In this document: in pieces, positions 14,837 to 23,209 of the stretch | Numbering within the stretch: position 1 is the stretch's first letter | How the letters are laid out: the number at the start of each line of letters is the position of its first letter | Source: a bacterium | Lineage (GTDB): Bacteria; Chloroflexota; Dehalococcoidia; Tepidiformales; Tepidiformaceae | Direction: 5' to 3' | Assembly: GCA_003577245.1 (NCBI GenBank) | Contig: QEVS01000013.1 | Span: forward strand, 1 to 54,578 | Length of the DNA: 54,578 bases | The notes under the pieces: model-generated | Told to the model about the DNA's origin: nothing | What the model saw: only the letters and a program-made list of their open reading frames with translations | The model's database searches: none | Program-made: the position numbers and the translations under genes

Positions 14837-17599
14837 CTAGAGCGTGTCCTTCCTTCGCTGGAGTACGTATATCAGTATGCCCAGCGCGCCGATGATAGCG
14901 AGCATGGCCGCCCAGCAGAGGAAGACGTCTGCGCCGAAGACGCTGCCGAACTGGTCGTTGACACCCTGGAAAGCGAGGCTGCGCTCGGCCGGGGTTTGCA
15001 GAGCAGGGATGCCGGGGATGTCGCAGGTCGCGAAATCGCCGCTGCAGCCGTCAAGGCTAAGGCCGGCGGCCGTGGTGATGGCCTTGAAGGCCCAGGCGCT
15101 GCTGGTCACCCCGCCGAGCACCACGCCGGGTGCGCCCAGGTCATCGAGTGACACGAGGCCGCCGGAGAAGACCATCTGGAGGACGACGACGCCGATGACG
15201 AGCATCATGGCCTGTTCTTCGCGGCGCGTGAGCGTGGAGATGAGCAGGCCCCACATGACGCCCGAGATGACGGCGAGCACGATCGTCACGTAGATAAGGA
15301 CGAGGCCTCCCGCTTCGGCTCCCGAGAAGTCCACCGCGATCACCTTGATGGCGAGAAGGGCTGCCCCGTGATAGAGGGCGAGGACGGTGGCGATGGCGAT
15401 CTTCGACCCAAGATACGGCCAGATGATGAGGGCCACGGCGCGTTCCCGCGCGTAGATGGCGGACTCTTTGACGATCTCGCGAACGAAGCTGAGCGCGCCC
15501 ACCAGGAACGGGATGAGCGCGGAAAGGAAGAGCATGGTCATGGCCCGGGAGCCAACGCCGCGCGTAGGATCGAGGACCGGCCGCTCCCAGGCGACGAGGT
15601 CGATCATGGCGAGCGCGGGAGCGAGGGCGAACATGAGGCCCAGGTTCACGCGGTCGCGCCTGATGATGTCGATGTAGCGCTGACTGAGCACCCTGAACTG
15701 GCGCAGGGCGCCAGAAGTGCGCCCGGCAGCGGGCGGCGCGGGTTCCCGTGAGTGGGCTGCACCCTTTTCGGCGGCGCTGGAAACGGACGGGACTGCCCCG
15801 GCAAGGGGCCTTGCCACAAACTCGCGGGATTCTGCGGAGTCCCGGAAACGTGCCGACCAGTAAGCGGGCGTTTCGTGAGACTCGAGCAGTTCGTAGATGC
15901 CATCGAAGTCGTCGACGCCGAAATAGGTGAGCGCACGGTCGGGTGGGCCGAAGTAGGCGAGGTGGCCGCCGCGGGCGAGGAAGAGCACCTTGTCGCACAT
16001 CATCACGTTCTTGGTGGCGTGGGTGATGAGCAGGATGGTGTTCCCGTCGTCGGCGAGCTTGCGGAGGAGCCGCATGAGCTGGCTTTCGGTTCCCGGGTCG
16101 AGGCCGGAAGTCGCCTCATCGAGGAAGAAGAGGCCGGGCTGGGTGAGGAGTTCGGCGCCAATGGACACGCGCTTGCGCTGGCCGCCACTGAGGCGTCCCA
16201 CGGGGACCTCGCGCCGCTCTTCGAGTCCGAGCGTGGCGATGGCGGAATCGACGCGGGCCTGGCGCTCACCGTGGCTGAAGTCATCGGGGAGGCGCAGCTC
16301 GGCGGCGTAGGAGAGAGCACGGCCCACGGGAAGCTCTGGATGGAGGATGTCGTCCTGGGGCACGTAGCCGAGCAGGGTGCGAAAGGCCTGGAAGTGCGAA
16401 TAAAGGGACACACCGTTGAGAAGCACGTCACCGCCCGTTGCCGGCCTCAGGCCACTGAGCGCGCCCACCAGGGTTGACTTCCCTGACCCGCTGACGCCGA
16501 CCACGGCAACGAATTCCTGCGGCTCAACGACGAGCGAGATGTCCTGCAGAAGGTTGGCGACGGGGCTCACCTGCTTTCGCAGCCTCAGCGCCGTGAGCCG
16601 GATCCCGCGGGAGGCATCCTCCGTTCGGATGCCGGTGCTGCTGATGTGCAACCTGACGGGACCGGCGAAGACCACATCGGCCGGGGAGAGCCGGCGTACC
16701 GCGCCCTTCTCAAGCGGCTCACCGTTGACAAAGGTGCCGTTGGTTGAGCCAAGGTCTTCGATGAGGACTCCGCCACCCGCGGCGCCGCTGATGCGAGCAT
16801 GAACGAGCGAGATCGCGGGGTGGGACAGGTGCAGGTCGCAGGAGGGGTCCCGGCCCACGGTGATGGACTGTCCCGGGCCCGGGGCGGGCGCCTGGGCTTC
16901 GGCCGCGGCCACCGCAGAGCCGGCGCCCGCAAGGCTGAAGCGCAGGGTCACTTCACCGGCGATGTCGAGAACATCACCATCTCGCAGCACGTGCGAGGCC
17001 ACCCTCGCGCCGCCGACGCTGAAGCCGTTGGCCGAGCCAGCATCGAACGCGGTGTAGGTCGCTCCCGTCCGGCGGAGGACCATGTGCTGCCGCGAGACGA
17101 CATCGGAGGGGATGACTACGCCGTTCCCGGGCGCGCGCCCAACCGTGACCTCGTCGCTCGAAAGGAAGGCAACCGAGGTCACCCCATTCACCGAAACCTC
17201 AAGCTGCGGCCGAGCCTGGACAACAACGGTTCCGCCGGCCGGCACCTGTCCGGGCTGGCCCGGCACGAGCGGCCGTGGCGCGGAGGCGGCGCCAGCAGGC
17301 GCATCGGCACTGGAGAGCAGCATTTCGATGGTGCAGCCCGGAAGCGAGACCACATCGCCGGGGCCGACGGCGACCGGGACACGGGGCTCCACCGGAACAC
17401 CGTTGACGAGCGACCCGTTGGCGCTCCCGAAATCGATGAAGGTGGCGCCATCGGGCCTGCCTGTGAAGCCGGCGTGGCGCCGTGAGACATCGGGGGTGTT
17501 CAGCACAACGTCGCATTCGGGAGACCGCCCAACGGTCACCTGGCCATGCAGGGGCAGGAGGTGGTCGCCTTCAGGAGTGCGGACGCGCAGTGTCAGCAT
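14837..17599 (-). CDS. ABC transporter half-unit with three N-terminal FHA domains (ABCG-like, ABC-2 membrane domain)
   Basis: A 920-residue protein. Three FHA domains come first: VGRSPECDVVL/SRRHA/GSANGSLVNG (about 1-95), VGRAPGNGVVI/SRQHM/GSANGF (about 125-220) and VGRDPSCDLHL/LVHARI/GSTNGTFVNG (about 240-335). The nucleotide-binding domain follows (Walker A GVSGSGKST, Q-loop YVPQDD, signature LSGGQRKRVS, Walker B LFFLDEATSGLD), then a linker and a six-helix ABC-2 membrane domain (about 660-920). The arrangement resembles ABCG/White-type half-transporters. In FHA3 the conserved SxxH serine-histidine pair reads SLVH. I chose the ATG at 17599 since FHA1 starts immediately; an ATG at 17635 adds 12 residues. 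The kinase gene lies immediately downstream in the same operon, suggesting phospho-dependent control of transport. Substrate unknown. Confidence 0.93.
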   Translation of the reverse strand: MLTLRVRTPEGDHLLPLHGQVTVGRSPECDVVLNTPDVSRRHAGFTGRPDGATFIDFGSANGSLVNGVPVEPRVPVAVGPGDVVSLPGCTIEMLLSSADAPAGAASAPRPLVPGQPGQVPAGGTVVVQARPQLEVSVNGVTSVAFLSSDEVTVGRAPGNGVVIPSDVVSRQHMVLRRTGATYTAFDAGSANGFSVGGARVASHVLRDGDVLDIAGEVTLRFSLAGAGSAVAAAEAQAPAPGPGQSITVGRDPSCDLHLSHPAISLVHARISGAAGGGVLIEDLGSTNGTFVNGEPLEKGAVRRLSPADVVFAGPVRLHISSTGIRTEDASRGIRLTALRLRKQVSPVANLLQDISLVVEPQEFVAVVGVSGSGKSTLVGALSGLRPATGGDVLLNGVSLYSHFQAFRTLLGYVPQDDILHPELPVGRALSYAAELRLPDDFSHGERQARVDSAIATLGLEERREVPVGRLSGGQRKRVSIGAELLTQPGLFFLDEATSGLDPGTESQLMRLLRKLADDGNTILLITHATKNVMMCDKVLFLARGGHLAYFGPPDRALTYFGVDDFDGIYELLESHETPAYWSARFRDSAESREFVARPLAGAVPSVSSAAEKGAAHSREPAPPAAGRTSGALRQFRVLSQRYIDIIRRDRVNLGLMFALAPALAMIDLVAWERPVLDPTRGVGSRAMTMLFLSALIPFLVGALSFVREIVKESAIYARERAVALIIWPYLGSKIAIATVLALYHGAALLAIKVIAVDFSGAEAGGLVLIYVTIVLAVISGVMWGLLISTLTRREEQAMMLVIGVVVLQMVFSGGLVSLDDLGAPGVVLGGVTSSAWAFKAITTAAGLSLDGCSGDFATCDIPGIPALQTPAERSLAFQGVNDQFGSVFGADVFLCWAAMLAIIGALGILIYVLQRRKDTL

Positions 17600-17664
17600 G
17601 GGGACCCCTGCCGCTTCGTGAGGAAGCGGCCTCATCCTACAGGTAACGGCTCAGGTGCGCGCCG

Positions 17665-18528
17665 TTATTCGTCGCGCTGCTCGCGCAAGAACTCCTCGAT
17701 ATCCAGGAGGAGGTCGCCCGGGGGTGGCCCGGCATCGTCGCCGGGGCCGGCGCCGGAGTCGTGCGACTCCTCCAGCCGGTGGACGTAGGCAGCGATTTCA
17801 GGGTTGGACAGCACCGCGGTGTCGACCTCGTCTCTGAAGCGTTCGGCGGCGGCGTTGAGCTCCGAGTAGTCGAAACCAAGGCCCAGCAGGCTTTCAAGTC
17901 TTCGCAGGAGGGCGATGGTAGCCGGGGGGTTCTGGCTGGTGGTGACGTAGTGGGGCACGTTCGCCCAGAGGCTCACCCAGGGATGGCCGGCATGGCGGAA
18001 GACGTCGCCGAGAACTCCGGGGACGCCCGTGGGGCCCTGGTAGCGGGAGACGGCCAGACCGAGACGGGCAGCAAGGCCGGCATCGGCGGCGGAGCCCGTG
18101 ACGCGCACCTCCCTTGTGTGGGGAACATCGGCCATGAGCGCGCCGAGGGAGACCGTCAGCCCAACGCCCAGCTCGCCAAAAAGCGCCCTGAAGGTGTCAG
18201 CGAACGTCTGCCAGCGCAGGTGCGGCTCAACACCGACGGCGATGACGATGTCGTGCGGTCCGATGGGGTTTCGCGCGTAGAAGAACTCGTTTGCCGGCCA
18301 GGTAATGGTGCGCTCACCGCCGGAGTCGATGCGCACCACCGGGCGTGCTTCGCGGAAGTCGAAGAACGGCTCCGGGTCGATGGAGGCGAAGCGTCTCGCG
18401 CCGAGGCGCCGGATGACAAAGCGGGCGGTGGTGGTGGCGCTTGTCGCGGCATCGTTCCAGCCGGCAAACGCCACAATGGCCACCGGGTCGTGCAGCCCGG
18501 GAACGCGGTCGAGTCTCAGGTGTTCCAC
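17665..18528 (-). CDS. PAC2-family protein (proteasome-assembly-chaperone-like)
   Basis: A 287-residue protein of the PAC2 family: LHDPVAIVAFAGWNDAATSATTTARFVI at the N-terminus, then FYDFRE-like FFDFREARPVV, a central GVEPHLRWQTFADTF, SLGALMADVPHTREVRVTGSA, and YQGPTGVPGVL with VSLWANVPHY. Bacterial members lack a proven function; archaeal and eukaryotic relatives assist proteasome assembly, and actinobacterial ones often sit near proteasome genes, none of which is visible here. An acidic tail (EESHDSGAGPGDDAG...) ends the protein. GTG start, with TAAGCT 6 bases upstream on the coding strand and no ribosome-binding sequence, so possibly leaderless. Confidence 0.85.
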   Translation of the reverse strand: MEHLRLDRVPGLHDPVAIVAFAGWNDAATSATTTARFVIRRLGARRFASIDPEPFFDFREARPVVRIDSGGERTITWPANEFFYARNPIGPHDIVIAVGVEPHLRWQTFADTFRALFGELGVGLTVSLGALMADVPHTREVRVTGSAADAGLAARLGLAVSRYQGPTGVPGVLGDVFRHAGHPWVSLWANVPHYVTTSQNPPATIALLRRLESLLGLGFDYSELNAAAERFRDEVDTAVLSNPEIAAYVHRLEESHDSGAGPGDDAGPPPGDLLLDIEEFLREQRDE

Positions 18529-19076
18529 GGCCTAAGCTTAACAGCGGCTCCCCTGGCGAGTCGCCAATTATGCGGCGGGTTGCTGCACCGGTGGCCGCCA
18601 TGTATCGAGCCCGGGAGCGCGATGTGCCGGGCAGGCGAGGAGTGGCGAGCAGAGGAATGACCGCCCGGGTTCCCGTTCTCGCAGGCCAAGCGCCGGACCG
18701 TGTAGAGCTTGTCTCGGGGCAGCGATGGACCGTGTTGGGACGCTGGTCGCCGGCATCCGGGCGACTGCAGGAGCGCAGGACTGGACCGAAGGATCCAGCG
18801 GAGGCGGTCCGGAAGGCCCTACCGTGCGGCCGGGGGCGGGGTTAGGGTGTTAGCAGGCAGGGACAACACGCCACCGCCTTCGCGGCGTCGGCGCCATCCC
18901 GGTGGCGCCATGGCAACATTGGCCCCTGCCTTTACTTTGCTACTGCGGCGAGCGCAGGCGGAGCAGGGAAGAGGTTCGCCGCGAGACAGTGAGGCGGCGA
19001 GTACGCCCGGCGCGGCGAGTCTGCTGGTCGCGGTAAGCTGTAGTTTACTGGTACGAATCACCGGAGGCCTGGACAG
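18529..19076. other. 548-base gap without a recognisable gene
   Basis: Divergent region between the PAC2 gene and the HPF fusion gene. Frames on both strands are open for 60-120 codons but look like high-GC chance ORFs, with no family resemblance. I looked for RNase P RNA (GGAAAGTCC-type core, ACAGAA), SRP RNA (GGTCAGG...GGAAGGAAGC), tmRNA and tRNA cores and found none. A perfect hairpin GGCGCCA-N6-TGGCGCC lies at 18890-18909 without a T-tract. The HPF promoter is probably in the last 60 bases (GGTAAGCTGTAGTTTACTGG). Confidence 0.5.
18890..18909. promoter_or_regulatory. Perfect 7-bp inverted repeat upstream of HPF fusion gene
   Basis: GGCGCCA (18890-18896), six-base loop, TGGCGCC (18903-18909). 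It is followed by ATGGCAACATTGG, so it lacks the T-run of an intrinsic terminator. It could be a transcript hairpin in a long leader or an operator; no partner is known. Confidence 0.3.
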
Positions 19077-19625
19077 ATGACCGTTGAGTTGCCCCTGCAA
19101 ATCCGCTCCGGCGATATCCCGCTGACCGGAGAGGTTGAAGGCTACATCCGGGAGCGGAGCGATCGGTTGCGGTCATTCGCGGAAGGGATCACCGGGTGCA
19201 GGGTCACAATCGAAGCACCGATCAATCACCATCAGAAGGGCGGGCCCTACGCGGTGAGCATCAACGTGGTGCTGCCGGGGGCGCAATTGGTGGTCAATCG
19301 CCGCTCCGACGCAAACCTGCATGCCGCCATCCGGCAGGCGTTCGATGCCGTCGCTCGCCAGCTTGAGGATCACGTGCGGCGCGTGCGTGGCCAGGTCAAG
19401 GCTGAAGTGGCCCCGCCGCACGGACGCATCTCGCGGCTCTTTCCCGAGGACGGCTACGGCTTCATCACGAGCGACGACAACCGCGAGGTCTACTTCCACC
19501 GCAACAGCGTGCTTGCACCCGGGTTCGACAGCCTTGAATTGGGGCAGGAGGTGCGGTACGCGGAGGAAGCCGGCGACCGGGGACCACAGGCGAGCACCGT
19601 GACCCCCGTGAAGGCGCAAAGATAG
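19077..19625 (+). CDS. hpf: Ribosome hibernation factor (HPF/RaiA-like) fused to a cold-shock domain
   Basis: A 182-residue fusion. Residues 1-105 are an HPF/RaiA (S30EA) domain: LPLQIRSGDIPLTGEVEGYIRERSDRL, the central VTIEAPINHHQKGGPYAVSINVVLPG and ANLHAAIRQAFDAVARQLEDH. Residues 113-180 are a cold-shock (OB-fold) domain with RNA-binding motifs GYGFI and VYFHRNSV. HPF domains bind the decoding centre of idle ribosomes; the added nucleic-acid-binding domain replaces the dimerisation domain of long HPF. ATG start with GGAGG at 19062-19066. Such HPF-CSD fusions are known in other bacteria; the biochemical role of the extra domain is less clear. No operon partner. Confidence 0.92.
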   Translation: MTVELPLQIRSGDIPLTGEVEGYIRERSDRLRSFAEGITGCRVTIEAPINHHQKGGPYAVSINVVLPGAQLVVNRRSDANLHAAIRQAFDAVARQLEDHVRRVRGQVKAEVAPPHGRISRLFPEDGYGFITSDDNREVYFHRNSVLAPGFDSLELGQEVRYAEEAGDRGPQASTVTPVKAQR

Positions 19626-19734
19626 GCGGGTTGCGGCCACCGGCGGCCAGCGGTCCCAGAGCGGGCCGTTGTGTAGTGCCTAAGGGCACGAGCCCTACGC
19701 TTGACATCACCAGAAACGCAGAAGAGGTGTGGCT

Positions 19735-20892
19735 GTGTCCGCTCCGACAACGAGACCCGAAGACGCCGGAATCGACAGCGAGAAGCTCGAAGCGCTGTTC
19801 GCGCGGGCCAAGAGGGACGTGGACGACGGCACGCTGCCGGGGGCCCAGGTGGCCATCGCCCGGAACGGACGGCTGGCAGGGTTCCGGACATTTGGAACCG
19901 CCAGGATTGGCGGGGTCGACCGGCCGGCCACGAACGGCACCCTCTACACGATTTTCTCATCGACAAAGGCCGTGGTTGCTGCTGCTGTGTGGACGCTCTT
20001 CGAGGACGGCCTGCTGCGCCTTGACGAGCGTATTGCGGAGATCGTCCCGGAGTTCGGCACAAACGGTAAGGACGTGGTTACGGTGGAGTAGGCGATGCTG
20101 CACACCGGGGGATTCCCGCAGGGGTCCCTGGGACCGGGCGAGTGGGAGACCCGGGAGGGCAGGCTGGCTGGCTTCTCGCGCTGGCGGCTCGAATGGGAGC
20201 CGGGAACGCAATTCCAGTACCATGCGACCTCGCTGCACTGGGTGCTGGCGGAGATCATCGAGCGGCGCACGGGGATGGAGTTTCGCAAGTTCATTCGCGA
20301 GCGCATCATCGCGCCGATGGGGCTGGAGCAGATGTACCTGGGGCTGCCCGAGGACCTGAACAGCCGGGTCGCCGATGTCTTGCACGTGGAGCCCCCTGAG
20401 CCTCCTCCAGGTGGTTTCGGCGAGGTGACACCCGAAGCAATCCTGGCGTTCAACCAGCCATCGGTGCGAGCCGTGGGGGTGCCGGGCGGCGGCGGCATTG
20501 CCCGGGCGGCAGAGTTGGCGATGTTCTACCAGCCCCTGGTGAATGGAGGCGTGACCGCAAACGGAAACCGGATCATGAAGGCCGAGACGATTGAATTCGC
20601 GACCACGCCGCGAACGAAGGAGTTCCATCGCGACCCGGCGCTCGGGCACCCCATCAATCGTGCGCTGGCTGTACAGGTAGCCGGCGACGACGGCAACTCC
20701 CACCTGCGGGGCTTTGGGCGTACATGTTCGCCGCGAACGTTTGGTCACGGGGGGGCCGGCGGCCAGGTTGGCTGGGGCGACCCCGAGACCGGGATCTCGC
20801 TGGGCTACTGCACGAACGGGTTCGTGAACTGGATGACCGAGGGCCGGCGTGTCACGGCCATCAGCAGCCTCGCGGCGGTGTGCGGCCTCTGA
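19735..20892 (+). pseudogene. Serine beta-lactamase-like hydrolase interrupted by an in-frame TAG
   Basis: A class-C-beta-lactamase/esterase-family (EstB-like) hydrolase of about 385 codons, split by one TAG at 20089-20091. Both halves share a frame and join naturally: ...GKDVVTVE-stop-AMLHTGGFP, where intact relatives read VTVE-x-(L/M)LxHTxG; one C-to-T change of CAG (Gln) would produce it. The catalytic motifs are still present: S-x-x-K as SSTK in the first half, Y-x-x as YHATS and the third motif HGGAGGQ in the second. Start GTG at 19735 is set by AGAGG 7 bases upstream. Neighbouring genes end in TAG, so this is not a recoded codon. Either a recent nonsense mutation, a sequencing error, or two peptides; an ATG lies one codon after the stop, at 20095. 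Confidence 0.85.
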
Positions 20893-20901
20893 GCACGGTT
20901 C

Positions 20902-22140
20902 TCAGCCCCCGGGCGCCCCTTCGGCGGCGAGGGCAGGGGCGGCCTCGGCCTGCAGCTGGAGCCGGTAAGTGTAGGTGGCGATGGCGAGCAGAATGGCCGC
21001 GCCCATCACGGGAGTGGAGACCTGCTTCAGCACGTCAGCGTCGGCCAGCAGTCCGCCGACGAAAACGATGAGGGCGATATCCATGCCCCAGAAGATGGCA
21101 TCTTCGGCCCAGCGCCAGGCCACGTCTGCGGCGTCGGTCGTGACCAGCATCAGGGCAAGGATGGCGTTGGTCATAACGCCGATGAACATCACGTGGTCCA
21201 GGGCGAGCAGCTGGTGGTCGGGTACCCGGTCGAAGTCGCCCTCGTAGCGCATGATGAAGTACTGGATGAGCCCGATGTTGAAGATGGTTGCACCGGCGCT
21301 GAAGGCTGCCAGCCGGGCCGAGGAGCGCCTGAGCCAGGGGACGGCCCGCAGCCGCGGCCACATGCGCTTGACGAAGATCACGATGCCGGCGATCTCGGGA
21401 AGGGTGCTGGAGGCAACGAGCGGGGTGAAATCGAGCAGCAACCCAATGCAGAGCATGAGGCCGCCGAGGAAGGGGAGCGCCATCTGGGCAAATCCGAGGC
21501 GGCCGGCACGCTCTGGTTTCGGCCACGTCAGGCCCCATTCAGCGAGCGCCAGACCCATGGGGATGAGGAATCCGACCACCATGGTTCCGGGATGGGCGTC
21601 CTCACCTCCACTGGGAATGACGCGCCAGCCTTCGGCTATCCGGAGGGCGAGAAGCACGCCAATGGTGCCGCCCACGACGGACGTCCCCATGGCGGCCAGG
21701 AAGCCCCAGTGAGGGGTGGTGAGGTCGCCGACATGCCTGAGGCGTGTAGCAACCCAGGCGAAGAACCCAACGATCACGGCCAGGGCGAAGGAGCCAACGA
21801 CCGGGCGCATGATGCCGAAGGTGAGCATGAAGGTGACGGCAAACAGGGGCAGGGCCAGCACGGCGGCCGCCGTAAGAGCCCGCGCAGCCTTCATGCTTTG
21901 CCGGCCGGGCGCTTCGCCTTTCGAGAATAGCCAGAGCGATGCCGCAAAGACACAGAGCGTGAGCCAGCCGAGCGTCCCGACGTGAACGTGGGCGAGCAGG
22001 GTCTTGCGGCCGAAGTCCGTGACATCGGTGCCGTTCAGGATCCCGATCACCACGGTGTAGGTGAAGACGATGAGAGCCGCCTGGAGCAAGATCCCCGTCT
22101 CGCGATGGAGTGGACCCCGCGATGGCGCTGAAGTCGACAC
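20902..22140 (-). CDS. Polytopic heme-copper-oxidase-like membrane protein, second copy type
   Basis: A 412-residue membrane protein with about 11-12 helices and histidines in or near helices: H51 and H53 in LLAHVHVGTLGWLTL, one in GGEDAHPGTMVVGFLIP, and one in ALDHVMFIGVMTNAIL. The HVHVGTLGW segment resembles HAHLGLVGW of the membrane protein at 6440-7774, so the two may be distant homologues of the heme-copper oxidase subunit I / NnrS type. A full metal-ligand set is not evident. I chose the GTG at 22140, preceded by GGGGGGAGG; upstream codons to 22212 lie in the promoter gap. It is alone, converging on the broken hydrolase and divergent from the lipid cluster. Function unknown. Confidence 0.55.
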   Translation of the reverse strand: MSTSAPSRGPLHRETGILLQAALIVFTYTVVIGILNGTDVTDFGRKTLLAHVHVGTLGWLTLCVFAASLWLFSKGEAPGRQSMKAARALTAAAVLALPLFAVTFMLTFGIMRPVVGSFALAVIVGFFAWVATRLRHVGDLTTPHWGFLAAMGTSVVGGTIGVLLALRIAEGWRVIPSGGEDAHPGTMVVGFLIPMGLALAEWGLTWPKPERAGRLGFAQMALPFLGGLMLCIGLLLDFTPLVASSTLPEIAGIVIFVKRMWPRLRAVPWLRRSSARLAAFSAGATIFNIGLIQYFIMRYEGDFDRVPDHQLLALDHVMFIGVMTNAILALMLVTTDAADVAWRWAEDAIFWGMDIALIVFVGGLLADADVLKQVSTPVMGAAILLAIATYTYRLQLQAEAAPALAAEGAPGG

Positions 22141-22324
22141 TGGATGCCTCCCCCCGGAATGGTGTACTAACCCGTACGGCGCGGATCCTATCAGGCAGAT
22201 GGGGAAAATCAATCACACGCGGTCCCTCAATGCGCCGGAGCAGGGGGGCCAATACCGGTGAAGGGCCCCGGGCTATGATGCGCGCATTCACGCCGGGCCA
22301 CCGCCGGGAGGGTCTCTTCGCAAG

Positions 22325-23209
22325 TTGCAGTACCTGAGCTGGAGAGCAGTCATCGCGCTGGCAGGACGGCTGCCGCTGCGAGTCAGCTACGCGCTGGCGA
22401 CGCTTGCCGGCATGGCGGGCTACTACCTGTGGCCCCGGGGGCGCCGTGCGATGCTGAACAACTACCGGCGCGTGCTTCCCGGCGCGACGAAGTCCGAACG
22501 GGGCGCGGTGGCGCGGCGGTCGCTGGTCAACTACTGCCGCTACCTGGTGGACTTCGCGCGCTTTCCGGCGCTGAGCGCGGAAAGGCTGCTCGCAGCTGTG
22601 GGGGGCGAAGAGAGCTTCCGCGCGCTGGATGCGGCCCTGGCGGAAGGGAAGGGCGCGGTGATCGTCTGCATGCACTTCGGGAACTGGGACCTGGGCGCAG
22701 GGGCCACGGCGGCGCGCGGCTACAGCCTGGCCGTGGTTGCGGAGACGTTCGCGGACCCGCGGCTCGACGAGCTGGTCGCCGGGGCCCGGCGGCGGCTGGG
22801 AATGGAAGTCATCAAGATGGAGAGGGCCGGGCCCTCACTCGTCAGAGCCCTCAAGCGGAACGGCCTGCTGGCGTTGCTCATCGATCGTCCCACGCCGGGC
22901 GAAGGGGTGAAGGTGGAGTTCTTCGGAGAAGTAGTGGAGGTTCCAGCGGGACCCGCGCGGCTGGCCCTGCTCACCGGGGCGCCGGTGGTGGTAGCGGCCT
23001 TTCCCCGTGTTGACGCCGGCCGTCCGGAGGTGGTGACTCTTACCGAGTTCATCGAACCGCGCACGGGTGCGGAAGGGCACGATGTGGAGGGACTGACCCG
23101 TACGATCATGGCCGCGCACGAGAGGTTCATTCGCGCCTACCCGGATCAGTGGTACATGTTCAGAGAGATGTGGCCGGCAACTGGTTCCCGGGTTCGAAGC
23201 CGTGGTTAA
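22325..23209 (+). CDS. Lipid acyltransferase, LpxL/HtrB family (first of two)
   Basis: A 294-residue protein of the LpxL/LpxM-like lysophospholipid acyltransferase family, which transfers acyl groups to a glycolipid at the inner membrane face. The catalytic HX4D motif is H117-FGNW-D122; also typical are NYRRVLPGATKSERGAVARRS near the N-terminus, LIDRPTPGEGVKVEFFG and the C-terminal ERFIRAYPDQWYMFREMW. One N-terminal hydrophobic segment (YALATLAGMAGYYLW). TTG start with GGGAGGG about 10 bases upstream. It overlaps the next gene by 8 bases and belongs to a four-gene lipid operon. In a PIP-synthase context the acceptor may be a phosphatidylinositol mannoside-like lipid (inference); lipid A genes are not seen in the window. 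Confidence 0.9.
   Translation: MQYLSWRAVIALAGRLPLRVSYALATLAGMAGYYLWPRGRRAMLNNYRRVLPGATKSERGAVARRSLVNYCRYLVDFARFPALSAERLLAAVGGEESFRALDAALAEGKGAVIVCMHFGNWDLGAGATAARGYSLAVVAETFADPRLDELVAGARRRLGMEVIKMERAGPSLVRALKRNGLLALLIDRPTPGEGVKVEFFGEVVEVPAGPARLALLTGAPVVVAAFPRVDAGRPEVVTLTEFIEPRTGAEGHDVEGLTRTIMAAHERFIRAYPDQWYMFREMWPATGSRVRSRG

Noticed and set aside
18529..19076. RNase P, SRP, tmRNA or 6S RNA gene in the long gap
   Set aside because: None of the conserved core motifs of these RNAs could be found on either strand.
19077..19735. TTGACA at 19701-19706 as a -35 element for the hydrolase
   Set aside because: No -10 hexamer at 16-18 bases; the start region holds an AGAGG ribosome-binding site instead. 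A weak AGGGC-acga-GCCCT hairpin precedes it but has no T-tract.
20089..20091. Stop-codon recoding (TAG as amino acid)
   Set aside because: TAG terminates fabD, acpP and rnj normally in this window.
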